NCBI GenBank assembly: GCA_944358375.1
Contig: CALVQT010000007.1
Coordinates: 1-45,027 of the forward strand
DNA from: an uncultured Bacilli bacterium
GTDB lineage: Bacteria > Bacillota_I > Bacilli_A > RF39 > UBA660
Length of the DNA: 45,027 nt
Reading direction: 5' to 3'
Part shown: piece after piece, positions 26,401 to 34,310 of the stretch
Layout: every line of letters begins with the position of its first letter
Numbering within the stretch: the first letter of the stretch is position 1
Translations under genes and position numbers: made by a program
The notes under the pieces: generated by a model
What the model was told of the DNA's origin: nothing
Seen by the model: only the letters and a program-made list of their open reading frames with translations
Database searches by the model: none

Positions 26401-26813
26401 TTCCATCATATAATAATAATTATAATGATGGATATAATAATATAATAAATGAAAATATAATAAAGCCAACTAATGAGATACCTAGTGCAGTAACAGATTC
26501 AAATATTAATAATATAGAGAATCAATTAGGAAATAATCAAGATAATACATTTATAGAACTTCCACCTAAAGAGCCAGCAAATGATAATATAGTAACTGAA
26601 ATACCAAAGCCTAATTCATTCGATGAAGAAATAATTGATATAACAAATGCAGATATTAATAAAATTAGTAAAAGTCAAGACATCGCAAAATCTATTGGAG
26701 TTGTTGCAGGTGTTGGTGCTGTTGTTGGTGGAACTGCATTTGGTGCACATAAATATGTAAAATCAAAAGAAGATTTAGAAGAAAAATCTTATGATGAAGA
26801 GAAAGATTATTAA
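23409..26813 (+). CDS. T7SS-locus multidomain protein: alpha/beta hydrolase + coiled coil + C39-like peptidase + repeats + TM
   Basis: 1134 residues, no signal peptide. (1) About 1-240: alpha/beta-hydrolase-like, oxyanion-type YIPGSGG, nucleophile elbow GFSAG (Ser123), candidate His224. (2) About 265-640: long helical/coiled-coil region like those of LXG-type T7SS substrates. (3) About 655-830: C39-like cysteine peptidase, RGCGWATLAM (Cys682) and HYSLIAP (His782). (4) About 925-988: four 16-residue Thr/Pro/Asn repeats. (5) C-terminal membrane segment SIGVVAGVGAVVGG with a charged tail. ATG 23409 is favoured over 23391 because the promoter's -10 ends at 23386. Its place beside WXG100 and EssC genes suggests a secreted or surface-tethered T7SS product. 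Function not known. Confidence 0.8.
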   Translation: MSNNTDALNNFKTQLEQEFGNVEIVDKGNDIYSFTINGKTEIYANTNTLLSNNVNIYSYIPGSGGSMNDAALIRNAVNNGTLNDGIYTIGYGCGDEGNSPDIAMRFTECLNKTVEQLNTYGFSAGAQATMQNTSIIAEKYPDLDISMYLIDGFSIDDSQLSKFDLSSLRNDNIKIYAVGPNESGINFNRIMGQDANIQEQIKRLQDKYGLDVKFYEELNSQAQHQNINEDAIMEFLLKATDEGGFKLLLYYEDEDKFKLVSIPGEFNIVLNDSKNNENSQILSDINVVMDKVNAISSAMKNNDGLFFPKTQEITSTASIINGVVSAQNVFLSVSNDLHHRVRDELLLINKIAQNYYDMDGDLSSLASNLSTANTISFDNDRAYTNLNELVGLEYNNSVNFFKNFQIPIANDVTKIGCVNISDIENIMSPSGSIMSNLQSEIDCAKSTKSEIENLSNVIGTNLKGPVWNTVKDNLFVLSDLQDKRLNSCQKLMSTINEAMKKIKEYMYPDTSLDTTRIPELRNQVTNLKLDIEELQDKIDAMHLVTKSSEGVDSLTGKYIKSEYKVWEYVYSYTEREAFREEITNIQKMIETLEAEIYKLEGFEEIIKDATNMINNEIQNIYNDYGTQVSNYVTGRVNSYTPSFSGNTANFDYLSFANTVPNALGIPYINQDDYDGTMSIRGCGWATLAMIVSGLSGNYITADQIYQIQTGTSGGIVNISTAQREDFGVSSGAGDPNSNQMEIFNKYGITPESLSIRNNPNSSSVIASSVDSGKAVAICTDTHYSLIAPGENGGYVYMSSSKPSLNKEYSSVEEIFKAAGINNGNINYGVAYSTNNVSNAISVPTYQYSTTDKNYMTPVVSLPGNVTSDSSMNQHIVSISNENNYMEHNINSNIPVNNNISQEIINDNLAFTTNQTTNNTNTPSITTPSETPIINNDTSSVTTPSETPIINNDTSSVTTPSETPIINNDASSVTTPSETPIINNNTSSTAKPIETLNKVPSYNNNYNDGYNNIINENIIKPTNEIPSAVTDSNINNIENQLGNNQDNTFIELPPKEPANDNIVTEIPKPNSFDEEIIDITNADINKISKSQDIAKSIGVVAGVGAVVGGTAFGAHKYVKSKEDLEEKSYDEEKDY
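26181..26372 (+). repeat. Four tandem 48-bp repeats in the T7SS-locus protein
   Basis: Units start at 26181, 26229, 26277 and 26325. Each encodes TTPSETPIINNDTSSV. The first two copies are nearly identical at DNA level and the fourth is degenerate, which suggests recent copy-number change. The repeats form a linker between the peptidase and the membrane anchor. Confidence 0.9.
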
Positions 26814-26822
26814 TATTAGAAT

Positions 26823-26854
26823 AAAACATTATTGAATGGTTCAATAATGTTTTT
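26823..26854 (+). terminator. Terminator
   Basis: Perfect 14-bp stem AAAACATTATTGAA / TTCAATAATGTTTT with a three-base loop (TGG) and a T-run. Confidence 0.9.
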
Positions 26855-26874
26855 AATTTGATATATCATTTTAA

Positions 26875-26903
26875 TTTACATTACTAAGTTAAAATGATAT
26901 AAT
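26875..26903 (+). promoter_or_regulatory. Promoter for the coiled-coil T7SS gene
   Basis: TTTACA (26875-26880), 17 bases, TGa-TATAAT (TATAAT 26898-26903). The leader to ATG 27025 is over 110 bases and holds a six-codon frame beginning ATG 26908. Confidence 0.7.
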
Positions 26904-27024
26904 GCTTATGAAAGTTTATATAAAATAAAAATATACTACAATATAATTGCTCTTAATTTTTTTAAAATTATTTAAACTTGATGATGTCAAATGTTTTATA
27001 TATATAGAAATGGGGAATATGTGC

Positions 27025-27420
27025 ATGAATAATAGTGATAAAAAAATTGACAACAAAATATATGAAGTAAAAAAAAAGATAAATATAATAAATGAGAATA
27101 TTTATGATGAAAAAAGCAAGTTAAAATATTATGATGATCTTGAAGAAAGGTTTGGAAATGTTAAAAAAAATTTTTATGATATTATAAAAAATTTAAAATT
27201 ATCAATAAAAGGAAAGAGAATAAATAGAATTATACAAAATATAGATGAAAACAATCAACTGGCATATAAAAAAATTATATTTAATATAGAAAAGGAAAGA
27301 GAAAAAACAAAAAAGAATATAAATAAGATGTATGATAAAAAAAATAATTTAGATAATGAAATGAAAAAAATATATTTAGAGTCTAAAAATAAAGAAAATT
27401 CTGATAACTCTAATAAGTAG
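27025..27420 (+). CDS. Coiled-coil protein of the T7SS locus (DUF5082/YwqH-like)
   Basis: 131 residues, almost entirely charged helix (KIDNKIYEVKKKINIINENI...), no membrane segment. Small all-helical proteins of this kind (for example YwqH/DUF5082) are found beside LXG toxins and EssC genes, where they act as targeting partners or chaperones; I infer a similar role from context and composition only. ATG 27025 has GGGGA eight bases upstream; the open frame reaches back to a TTG at 26947, which lacks an SD. Followed by decayed sequence. Confidence 0.6.
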   Translation: MNNSDKKIDNKIYEVKKKINIINENIYDEKSKLKYYDDLEERFGNVKKNFYDIIKNLKLSIKGKRINRIIQNIDENNQLAYKKIIFNIEKEREKTKKNINKMYDKKNNLDNEMKKIYLESKNKENSDNSNK

Positions 27421-27429
27421 TAGATATGT

Positions 27430-27970
27430 CAGTAAATATACTAACTACATATAAAAAAATTATAATGAAAATATAGGAATAAAAACATATAAAATTCTAG
27501 ATGGTGAATGTGGTAATACATTTGGATAAACTTTAGAAGTAATAGCTACATCTAATATGTAATCACCTATGCAAATAGTTACATGCAACGGACTGAAAAA
27601 CAATAATAATTATTAATAAAGAATGGAGAATTACCTGAAATAATGAAGCAAACACAAAATATAGTAACCAGATATTAGTAGAAATTTATGGTAATTATGG
27701 TGTAAATGCAAGTGATATTGTGGTAATTAAAGATGAAAGTTAGATTTTATCTAAATATATTTCGTATTCATAAACTAGACTTATAAAAAGTTCTTACTCA
27801 AGAAAACATTTAGTGATAAAGATAAAATATGTGGTAGTTATAATTATTATTTAAATTGGGTAAAAAAGACAATAACTTAAAACATAATTCAAATGCTCAT
27901 GTGGAAGTGACTTAAATTTTACATTTGATAAACCTGATGTGAGTGATAGGTTTAAACTAATAACATAAAT
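27430..27970 (+). pseudogene. Decayed coding sequence in the T7SS locus
   Basis: Coding-like segments occur in shifting frames with stops between them: ILDGECGNTFG, LPEIMKQTQNIVTRY, VEIYGNYGVNASDIVVIKDES and KKTFSDKDKICGSYNYYLNW. Base composition is that of the neighbouring genes. I cannot name the ancestor; position suggests a former T7SS component or substrate. No intact gene lies between 27421 and 28045. Confidence 0.5.
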
Positions 27971-27993
27971 CATGTCAATTAATTGTAAATTTA

Positions 27994-28022
27994 TTTACTA
28001 TAAATAGATAATATGATAAAAT
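27994..28022 (+). promoter_or_regulatory. Promoter for the WXG100-like pair
   Basis: TTTACT (27994-27999), 17 bases, TAAAAT (28017-28022) preceded by TGa. Then TTATGAAG and AAGGAGG before ATG 28046. Confidence 0.65.
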
Positions 28023-28045
28023 AATTATGAAGATAAGGAGGATAT

Positions 28046-28342
28046 ATGTCAAAAAGATTTTTAGCAGATCCTATGACTTTAAGACAAGAGGGAAATAAAG
28101 AAATATCACAAAGTCATTTGTTTGCAAATGAAGTAGGAACAATATATAGGATAATTGATGAATTGCCAAGTAGTTATGTGTCACCAGCTGCAAAAGTAAT
28201 AGAAAGTAAAATAAGAATGAAAAAAAATGAGCTAGATTTAATGACAAAAACTATTAATGAATATGGAGAATTTTTAATATTATCTGCAAATACTGTTGAT
28301 AAAAATGAACAAAATATAATTGATAGTTATACCAATAGATAG
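28046..28342 (+). CDS. WXG100-like small helical protein 1
   Basis: 98 residues, size and helical pattern of EsxA/WXG100 proteins, which form helical-hairpin dimers exported by EssC. There is no tryptophan in the turn; the centre reads ELPSSYVSPAAK. Position directly before a second such protein and EssC supports a T7SS role, either as substrate or as the partner of the next protein. SD AAGGAGG, ATG 28046. Calling it WXG100 rests on size, context and predicted helices rather than on the motif. Confidence 0.65.
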   Translation: MSKRFLADPMTLRQEGNKEISQSHLFANEVGTIYRIIDELPSSYVSPAAKVIESKIRMKKNELDLMTKTINEYGEFLILSANTVDKNEQNIIDSYTNR

Positions 28343-28351
28343 GAGGAAAAA

Positions 28352-28663
28352 ATGAGCGAATTAAGATCTGATATAGAGTATGAAAGAACTAGAAATGGTG
28401 CTAATAATATATTAAAATCTGCAAAAGTTATGGAAGGAATTTTTGATGAATTTAATCAATCTATGCAAAGAGTAAAAGCCACTGATGTGTATGTTGGTGA
28501 TGCAAAAGAAACTATGGGTGCAAGATATGATTCTCTTAAAAGTAAATTTGATGATTATATTATGTTAGTAAATCAGTTTGCAAATATGATTTTATCAGCA
28601 GCAGAGGCTACTGAAAAAACAGAAGCAGGTTTAGCAAGAACAGCTGAAAATTTAAAAAATTAA
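28352..28663 (+). CDS. WXG100-like small helical protein 2 (EsxA-like)
   Basis: 103 residues. Two helices flank a central VYVGDAKETM where the W-x-G turn is replaced by Tyr-Val-Gly. The C-terminal half ILSAAEATEKTEAGLARTAE is typical of the WXG100 second helix. It begins nine bases after the previous gene (SD AGGAGG) and a terminator follows, giving a two-gene operon. Probably the EsxA-type substrate or co-secretion partner of this locus. Confidence 0.75.
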   Translation: MSELRSDIEYERTRNGANNILKSAKVMEGIFDEFNQSMQRVKATDVYVGDAKETMGARYDSLKSKFDDYIMLVNQFANMILSAAEATEKTEAGLARTAENLKN

Positions 28664-28685
28664 TTTACAATTTTTTATTAATAAC

Positions 28686-28726
28686 TAAAAACTCCAGATT
28701 GACAATTTAATTCAGTCTGGTTTTTA
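28686..28726 (+). terminator. Terminator of the WXG100-like pair
   Basis: CCAGATTGA pairs with TCAGTCTGG (one G-U), extended by the A- and T-runs on either side. Confidence 0.8.
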
Positions 28727-28763
28727 AATTAATTAAAAAAAATATTAAAACTTAATATATTAT

Positions 28764-28792
28764 TTGTTATAAAACGATATACATGATATAAT
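28764..28792 (+). promoter_or_regulatory. Promoter upstream of the decayed gene and essC
   Basis: TTGTTA (28764-28769), 17 bases, TATAAT (28787-28792) with TGa. No other promoter is evident before essC, so this one may now drive it through the pseudogene. Confidence 0.6.
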
Positions 28793-28799
28793 GATATTA

Positions 28800-29017
28800 T
28801 AAGTAATGATAATTTAGATATTGATAAAATAAAAAGGAATTGATTTAAATTTATCTTAAATCTTTAAAAAATAATATATCTAAAATTAATACATTACTAA
28901 ATAACTCTATGAAAAGTAAAAGAACAACTATAATATTAAAAAATATTGAAAAACAATGAAGTAAAATTTAAAGATACAGTGTTTGATCTTGAAAAGGATA
29001 AAATGGGAAGTGAATAA
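28800..29017 (+). pseudogene. Remnant of a small coiled-coil gene
   Basis: Three frames in succession carry coding-like pieces: DNLDIDKIKRN, then LKSLKNNISKINTLLNNSMK, then NEVKFKDTVFDLEKDKMGSE ending just before essC. Two frameshifts would join them into one small helical protein of the kind found before EssC genes. The 356-base gap 28664-29019 holds nothing else besides the terminator and promoter. Confidence 0.5.
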
Positions 29018-29019
29018 TA

Positions 29020-32000
29020 ATGCATATAATATTAATAAAACCAGAAAAATTACTTAAATACAACTTTCCTGATGATAGTGTAAGTCAATTTTGGATTAAA
29101 GATAAAGATTCTAATAATAATTTTAGAGATTTAATATTAATGGAAAAAATAAATGAAAAATGGTTTATATTAAGCAATATAATGTGTTCAATTAAATTTA
29201 ATGACAAATTAATAGATAGACAAGAATTGTTGCCTAATTGCTTTTGTGAGCTTGAAATTTTAGAAGAAAATGATATAAAAGTACCATCTTATATTTATAT
29301 TAGTGAAGACAATGATACATCATATGTTTCTTATTCAATATCAGAAAATGGTAATTATACTATTGGCAAAAATGATAGTGATAGTATAATTATTAAAAAT
29401 AATTTAATAACAAATGATGTAATTAATTTGAAAAAAGATAAAGATGGTTATTTTATAGAAGATATTTCTAACAAACACTGGGTATATGTTAATAATAATA
29501 GAATTAAATCAAAAAAACTTGAAACAGGAGATAAAATCTTTATAGTAGGATATACATTTATTATATTAAATGATTATATTATTATTAGTATGAAAGATGA
29601 TAATATTAAGATTAATACATCAAAAATATTTAAAAAAGAATTACCAAAATATAATAAAGATATAACTCCAACCATTAATGATGATAATTTATCTTTATAT
29701 AATGAAAATGAATATTTTTCAAGACAGCCTAGATTTGTTACATCAGTTGTAGAAGATGAACTACAAATTGATAGTCCTCCAGGAAAACAAGAGCCTGATG
29801 ATACTCCAGTTATATATACTTTAGGACCAATGTTGACAATGGCAATGACTTCTGCTGTAAGCATTTCAACATCACTTGCTAATTTAGGCTCTGGCAAAAC
29901 TACACTTATGAGTATTTTACCTTCAATAATTATAGCAATTGCTATGATTGGATCTATTTTATTGTGGCCTACTTTGTTAAAAAAATATAACAAGAAAAAA
30001 CAAGCAAAAAGTGAAGAAAAAAGGCAAAAAAAATATACTGAATACCTAATAGAAAAAAGAAATAAAATAGAGAGTATTAAGCATAATCAACATCAAATAT
30101 TACTAGAAAATTATCCAGAGCCTAAATATTTACAAAATATAATATTGAATAAGAACAGAAATCTTTGGGAAAGACAAATAGAAAGTGATGATTTTATAAA
30201 TGTAAGATTAGGAATAGGGACTATTCCTTTAAAGTTAAGGCTCAATTATTCAGTTGAAGATTTTTCAATGTCAGAAGATAATCTAAAAGCCGAATTAACT
30301 AATCTAACTGAAAATTCAAAAGAAATATCTGATTGTCCTGTTACAATAGATTTGGCGCAAAGAAATAAATTGGTTTTAATCGGGCCAAATATGTATAGGA
30401 TTAATATGTTAAAAAGCATAATTTTACAACTCGTAACATATCATGCATACAATGATTTAAAATTAGTATTTATGATAAGTGATGATAGCGATAATATATG
30501 GCAAAGTTTAAAAATATTACCTCATGTTTGGAGTGATAGTAGAGATATGAGGTTTTATGCAAATAATTATGAAGATATGTTGAAATTATCATTTTATTTA
30601 GAACAAGTATTTACTGAAAGAAAATATACTGATGAAGATGGTAAACAAGTATTAAGAAACATAAATTATAAAAATGCCCAGCCATATTATTTAATAGTAG
30701 TTGATAATATTAAGAGAGTTAAAAATGTAGATATTATAAATAAAATATTAAAAGAAGAAAATAATATAGGATTTGGACTTTTAGTATTAAATGACGGTAT
30801 ATCTAATTTACCAAATGAAATAACTGATTTTTTAACAGTAGATGGAGTAAATGGTGCGATCATTAAAAATGATTTAAATAAAAATAATCAACAAGGATTC
30901 AAATTAGATAGTGTAGATGGAATAAATATACCACTTATGTGTGAAAAATTATCTAATATACCTATTAAAACAGAATCAGTGTTAAATGAACTTAAAAATT
31001 CAGTTGGATTTTTAGAAATGTATAAAATTGGTAAAGTTGAACAATTGGATATATTAGATAGATGGACTAGAAATGATCCTGTTAATAGTTTAAGCGTACC
31101 AATTGGAATTAGAGAAGATGGTGAATTATTTAATTTAGATTTGCATGAGAAGTTCCATGGACCACATGGTTTAATAGCGGGTATGACTGGTAGTGGTAAA
31201 TCTGAATTTATAATTACATTTATTTTGTCAATGTGCGTTAATTTTAGTCCAGATGAAGTATCATTTGTACTTATTGATTATAAAGGAGGAGGCTTAAATG
31301 ATGCTTTTGAAAATAAATTAACTGGTATAATTTTACCTCATTTAGCAGGTACCATAACAAATTTAGATGCTGCTGAAATTAAAAGGAGCTTATCTTCTAT
31401 TCAAAGTGAACTTAAAAGAAGACAGCAATTATTTAGTGAAGTTAAAGAAAAACTTAATGAAAGCACTTTAGATATATATAAATATCAACAATTGTATAGA
31501 GAAGGGATTATAGATGAACCTATTTCACATTTGTTTATAATTTCTGATGAGTTTGCTGAGTTAAAAAGTCAACAACCTGAATTTATGAGTGAATTGATAA
31601 GTGCAGCTCGTATTGGGCGTTCGTTGGGTGTTCATTTAATATTAGCTACGCAAAAACCTAGTGGCATAGTAGATGATCAAATATGGTCTAACTCTAGATT
31701 TAAAGTTTGTTTAAAAGTTCAAGAAAGAGCAGACAGTATGGATGTAATAAAAAGACCAGATGCAGCAACTTTAAAAAAAGCAGGCAGATTTTATTTGCAA
31801 GTAGGTTATAATGATTATTTTGCAATTGGTCAAGCTGCTTATGCAGGTACTAAATATTTTCCAAAAGATAAAATAACAAAAATTGTAGATAGGGATATAT
31901 CTTTTATAAATGATATAGGAGATACAATTAGAAATATTGAGACAACTGAAGGTAAAAGAGAAGTTAGCCATGGAGAAGAATTACCTGCGGTACTTAAACA

Positions 32001-33597
32001 TATTTATCAAATTGCATTAACAAAAAATTTAAAAGCTAAAAAGTTGTGGCTCGATAAAATTCCTGGTGAGATATTTGTTACTAATTTAATAAGGAAATAT
32101 GCTTATTCAGCAATTCCTTGGAATATTGAAGCTGTAGTCGGAGAATATGACGATCCTAGTAATCAAAAACAAGATTTATTAAAAATAAATTTTAACGAAA
32201 ATGGAAATACACTGATATATGGTTCTAGTGGTAATGAAATAATGTTAACATCTATTATATATAGTTTGATAATAAATCATTCATCAGATGAATTAAATAT
32301 TTATATAATAGATTTTGGTAGCGAAATGTTTGGAACATTTATAAAAGCTCCTCAAGTAGGTGATGTAGTGTTCATAAATCAACAAGAAAAGCTGGTTAAT
32401 TTATTTGCTACTATAAATAAAGAACTTGTAATGAGAAGAAAATTATTTGTGGATTATAATGGTAGTTATAATTTATATATAAAATCAAGTGGCAAAACAT
32501 TGCCAAGAATAATGATAATCATTAATAATTATGAAATGTTAACTGAAAATTATGAAGATTATATAGATGTTATCTCAAGTATTTCTCGTGAATGCGAAAA
32601 AGTTGGAATATTTTTCTGTATTAGTGCAAGTGGTGTTAATGCGGTTAGAGGAAAAACATCTCAAAATTTTTCAAATCAAATTTGTTTGTTATTTAACAAT
32701 AGTGCTGATTATCAAAGTATTCTTGGAAGTACAAAAGGTTTAATTCCAAGTGATATTCCTGGTAGAGGACTTATCAAATTAAATAATATTATTTATGAGT
32801 TTCAAACAGCATATCCATATAAGTGGGATGAAATAAATACATTTATTAAAAATATTTGCAATCAATTACAAGAAAAAATAGAAAAGAAAGCTAAAAGTAT
32901 TGCCATTCTTCCAAATCATGTAAGATTGCAAGATGTAGAAAGTAGTATATCAAGTATTGAAAGTACTCCGATTGGAATAGTTAAAGAGTCATTAGAGATA
33001 AGTACATTTAACTTTAATAAAAATCCAATATCATTAATATCTGCGCAAGATATAACATCATTAGATAAATTTATTCCATCACTTGGTGAAGTATTTCAAA
33101 ATATGTTTAATGTTAATCTCAATATAATAGATGCATCTCAAAGTATAAAAAAATCAGCAACGTTTAAAAATTATTTTTCAACTAATGTAGATGAAGCTAT
33201 GATTAAACTACAAAATATTATGAATGATAAAAATAATGATAAAATTAATATTTTTATAATATATGGTGTTAATGATTTTTTCAATGTATTTAACGAAAAT
33301 AGAAAAATAAATATTAAAAATTTATTTTTAAAATTAAAATATTATAAAAATATCAAAATAATATTTGCTGATAGTGTTGATAAACTTAAGATATATGAGT
33401 ATGAAGAATTTTATAATTATAATGTACAAGGCTCAAATGCAATTTGGATTGGTTCTGGAATTACTGATCAGTTTACTATTAAATGTTCTACATATAATAA
33501 AGAAACTAGAAGCCAAATTTCTAATGATTTTGGTTATAATGTTGATAGAGGAAACGCAACTTTAATAAAACTTCTAGATTTTTATGGGGAGGAATAA
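29020..33597 (+). CDS. essC: Type VII secretion ATPase EssC (FtsK/SpoIIIE family)
   Basis: The motor of the Firmicute type VII system, 1525 residues. N-terminal FHA-like domains (1-190, including YTIGKNDSDSIII), two membrane helices (about 268-320), then ATPase domains. D1 has an intact Walker A GMTGSGKS (721-728) and Walker B IISDE (Asp843, Glu844), followed by AARIGRSLGVHL. D2 has GSSGNEIM (from 1068) where Walker A should be, so the Lys is lost. D3 (from about 1330) has no Walker A. Loss of D2/D3 hydrolysis motifs is known in EssC. ATG 29020 with a weak GGAAG. The locus also has EsaB and WXG100-like genes but no EsaA, EssA or EssB in this window. Confidence 0.94.
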   Translation: MHIILIKPEKLLKYNFPDDSVSQFWIKDKDSNNNFRDLILMEKINEKWFILSNIMCSIKFNDKLIDRQELLPNCFCELEILEENDIKVPSYIYISEDNDTSYVSYSISENGNYTIGKNDSDSIIIKNNLITNDVINLKKDKDGYFIEDISNKHWVYVNNNRIKSKKLETGDKIFIVGYTFIILNDYIIISMKDDNIKINTSKIFKKELPKYNKDITPTINDDNLSLYNENEYFSRQPRFVTSVVEDELQIDSPPGKQEPDDTPVIYTLGPMLTMAMTSAVSISTSLANLGSGKTTLMSILPSIIIAIAMIGSILLWPTLLKKYNKKKQAKSEEKRQKKYTEYLIEKRNKIESIKHNQHQILLENYPEPKYLQNIILNKNRNLWERQIESDDFINVRLGIGTIPLKLRLNYSVEDFSMSEDNLKAELTNLTENSKEISDCPVTIDLAQRNKLVLIGPNMYRINMLKSIILQLVTYHAYNDLKLVFMISDDSDNIWQSLKILPHVWSDSRDMRFYANNYEDMLKLSFYLEQVFTERKYTDEDGKQVLRNINYKNAQPYYLIVVDNIKRVKNVDIINKILKEENNIGFGLLVLNDGISNLPNEITDFLTVDGVNGAIIKNDLNKNNQQGFKLDSVDGINIPLMCEKLSNIPIKTESVLNELKNSVGFLEMYKIGKVEQLDILDRWTRNDPVNSLSVPIGIREDGELFNLDLHEKFHGPHGLIAGMTGSGKSEFIITFILSMCVNFSPDEVSFVLIDYKGGGLNDAFENKLTGIILPHLAGTITNLDAAEIKRSLSSIQSELKRRQQLFSEVKEKLNESTLDIYKYQQLYREGIIDEPISHLFIISDEFAELKSQQPEFMSELISAARIGRSLGVHLILATQKPSGIVDDQIWSNSRFKVCLKVQERADSMDVIKRPDAATLKKAGRFYLQVGYNDYFAIGQAAYAGTKYFPKDKITKIVDRDISFINDIGDTIRNIETTEGKREVSHGEELPAVLKHIYQIALTKNLKAKKLWLDKIPGEIFVTNLIRKYAYSAIPWNIEAVVGEYDDPSNQKQDLLKINFNENGNTLIYGSSGNEIMLTSIIYSLIINHSSDELNIYIIDFGSEMFGTFIKAPQVGDVVFINQQEKLVNLFATINKELVMRRKLFVDYNGSYNLYIKSSGKTLPRIMIIINNYEMLTENYEDYIDVISSISRECEKVGIFFCISASGVNAVRGKTSQNFSNQICLLFNNSADYQSILGSTKGLIPSDIPGRGLIKLNNIIYEFQTAYPYKWDEINTFIKNICNQLQEKIEKKAKSIAILPNHVRLQDVESSISSIESTPIGIVKESLEISTFNFNKNPISLISAQDITSLDKFIPSLGEVFQNMFNVNLNIIDASQSIKKSATFKNYFSTNVDEAMIKLQNIMNDKNNDKINIFIIYGVNDFFNVFNENRKINIKNLFLKLKYYKNIKIIFADSVDKLKIYEYEEFYNYNVQGSNAIWIGSGITDQFTIKCSTYNKETRSQISNDFGYNVDRGNATLIKLLDFYGEE

Positions 33598-33598
33598 A

Positions 33599-33850
33599 AT
33601 GGATTTTAGAGTTTATGTAATTATAGAAGTACCAATAATTGAAAAAAAATATGAATTGTTAGTACCTATAGATAGAAAGATTAATGATTTAATAAACATA
33701 TTAAGAAAAAATATTCATGAATTAACAGAAGGATATTACTCTAAAAACATTCCTAATTTATATAATAAATCAACTGGAACTATTTATGATTTAAATACTA
33801 CTATTAAAAATAGTAATATTAAAGTAGGAACAAGACTTGTTATGATATAA
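33599..33850 (+). CDS. esaB: EsaB/YukD ubiquitin-like T7SS protein
   Basis: 83 residues with a ubiquitin-like beta-grasp pattern: VYVIIEVPIIEKKYELLVPI, a central helix (INDLINILRKNIHELT), then GTIYDLNTTIKNSNIKVG and a closing strand RLVMI. YukD/EsaB is a small cytosolic component of Firmicute T7SS, usually encoded next to EssC. ATG 33599 directly follows the essC stop and has GGGGAGG five bases upstream. Terminator follows. Confidence 0.85.
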   Translation: MDFRVYVIIEVPIIEKKYELLVPIDRKINDLINILRKNIHELTEGYYSKNIPNLYNKSTGTIYDLNTTIKNSNIKVGTRLVMI

Positions 33851-33856
33851 ACATAT

Positions 33857-33890
33857 AAAAATATGATTACTTTTTAATCATATTTTTATT
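33857..33890 (+). terminator. Terminator after esaB
   Basis: Perfect 13-bp stem AAAAATATGATTA / TAATCATATTTTT with a five-base loop. Both arms carry A/T runs. Confidence 0.9.
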
Positions 33891-33956
33891 TTAAATAAAA
33901 AGCCTACTCAAAAATTGTATATATACATAAATTATCATTGAAAAGGAGTGTTTTAT

Positions 33957-34154
33957 ATGATAGATAATACTGGAATGTATCAAAATTATAGTGTTGAGGG
34001 AGAATTAAAAGTAAAAAACGATAATAAATATAATTGTAATATGTTAGATGTAGATATGAATTGTGCTATGCCAGATATGTGCCCACCTATATATGAATGT
34101 CCAAGAGAAAGATGTATTCATAGAGAAATTGTACATAATGTTTCTCAAGAGTGA
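33957..34154 (+). pseudogene. CotD-like protein gene, 5' part (split by the element)
   Basis: 65 codons from ATG 33957 (SD AAAGGAG) to a TGA that lies in the inserted element. The protein has a Cys/Met/Pro-rich centre (CAMPDMCPPIYECPRERC) and ends IHREIVHNVSQE. This is the front half of a CotD-like (inner spore coat type) protein, whose back half, HIIPINTRIINHH..., is found in frame at 39345. Joined at the att site the product is 105 residues. Whether it serves a spore or another surface layer in this organism is unknown. Confidence 0.75.
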
Positions 34155-34172
34155 TAATTTATGATAGACCAA
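34146..34172 (+). repeat. attL with left inner inverted repeat
   Basis: Crossover lies in CAAGAG (34146-34151), where the CotD-like frame ends; the element arm TTTATGATAGACCAA follows at 34158-34172. The dinucleotide AG at 34150-34151 is the best shared core with attR. Confidence 0.7.
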
Positions 34173-34310
34173 ATAAAAAGAGATAAAATAAGTACTTATC
34201 AAATGATATAAAAAAGAATGTATAGTATAATAAAATTTTAAAAAAATAAGCTATGCAAAAATATTAAATAATGTATAATGCTTTCTAATGTTTTTAGGAA
34301 GGTGAAAAAA

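Noticed and set aside
29574..29993. Minus-strand open frame of 139 codons within essC
   Set aside because: It is antisense to the membrane and linker region of essC, has no RBS and the codon pattern belongs to the plus strand.
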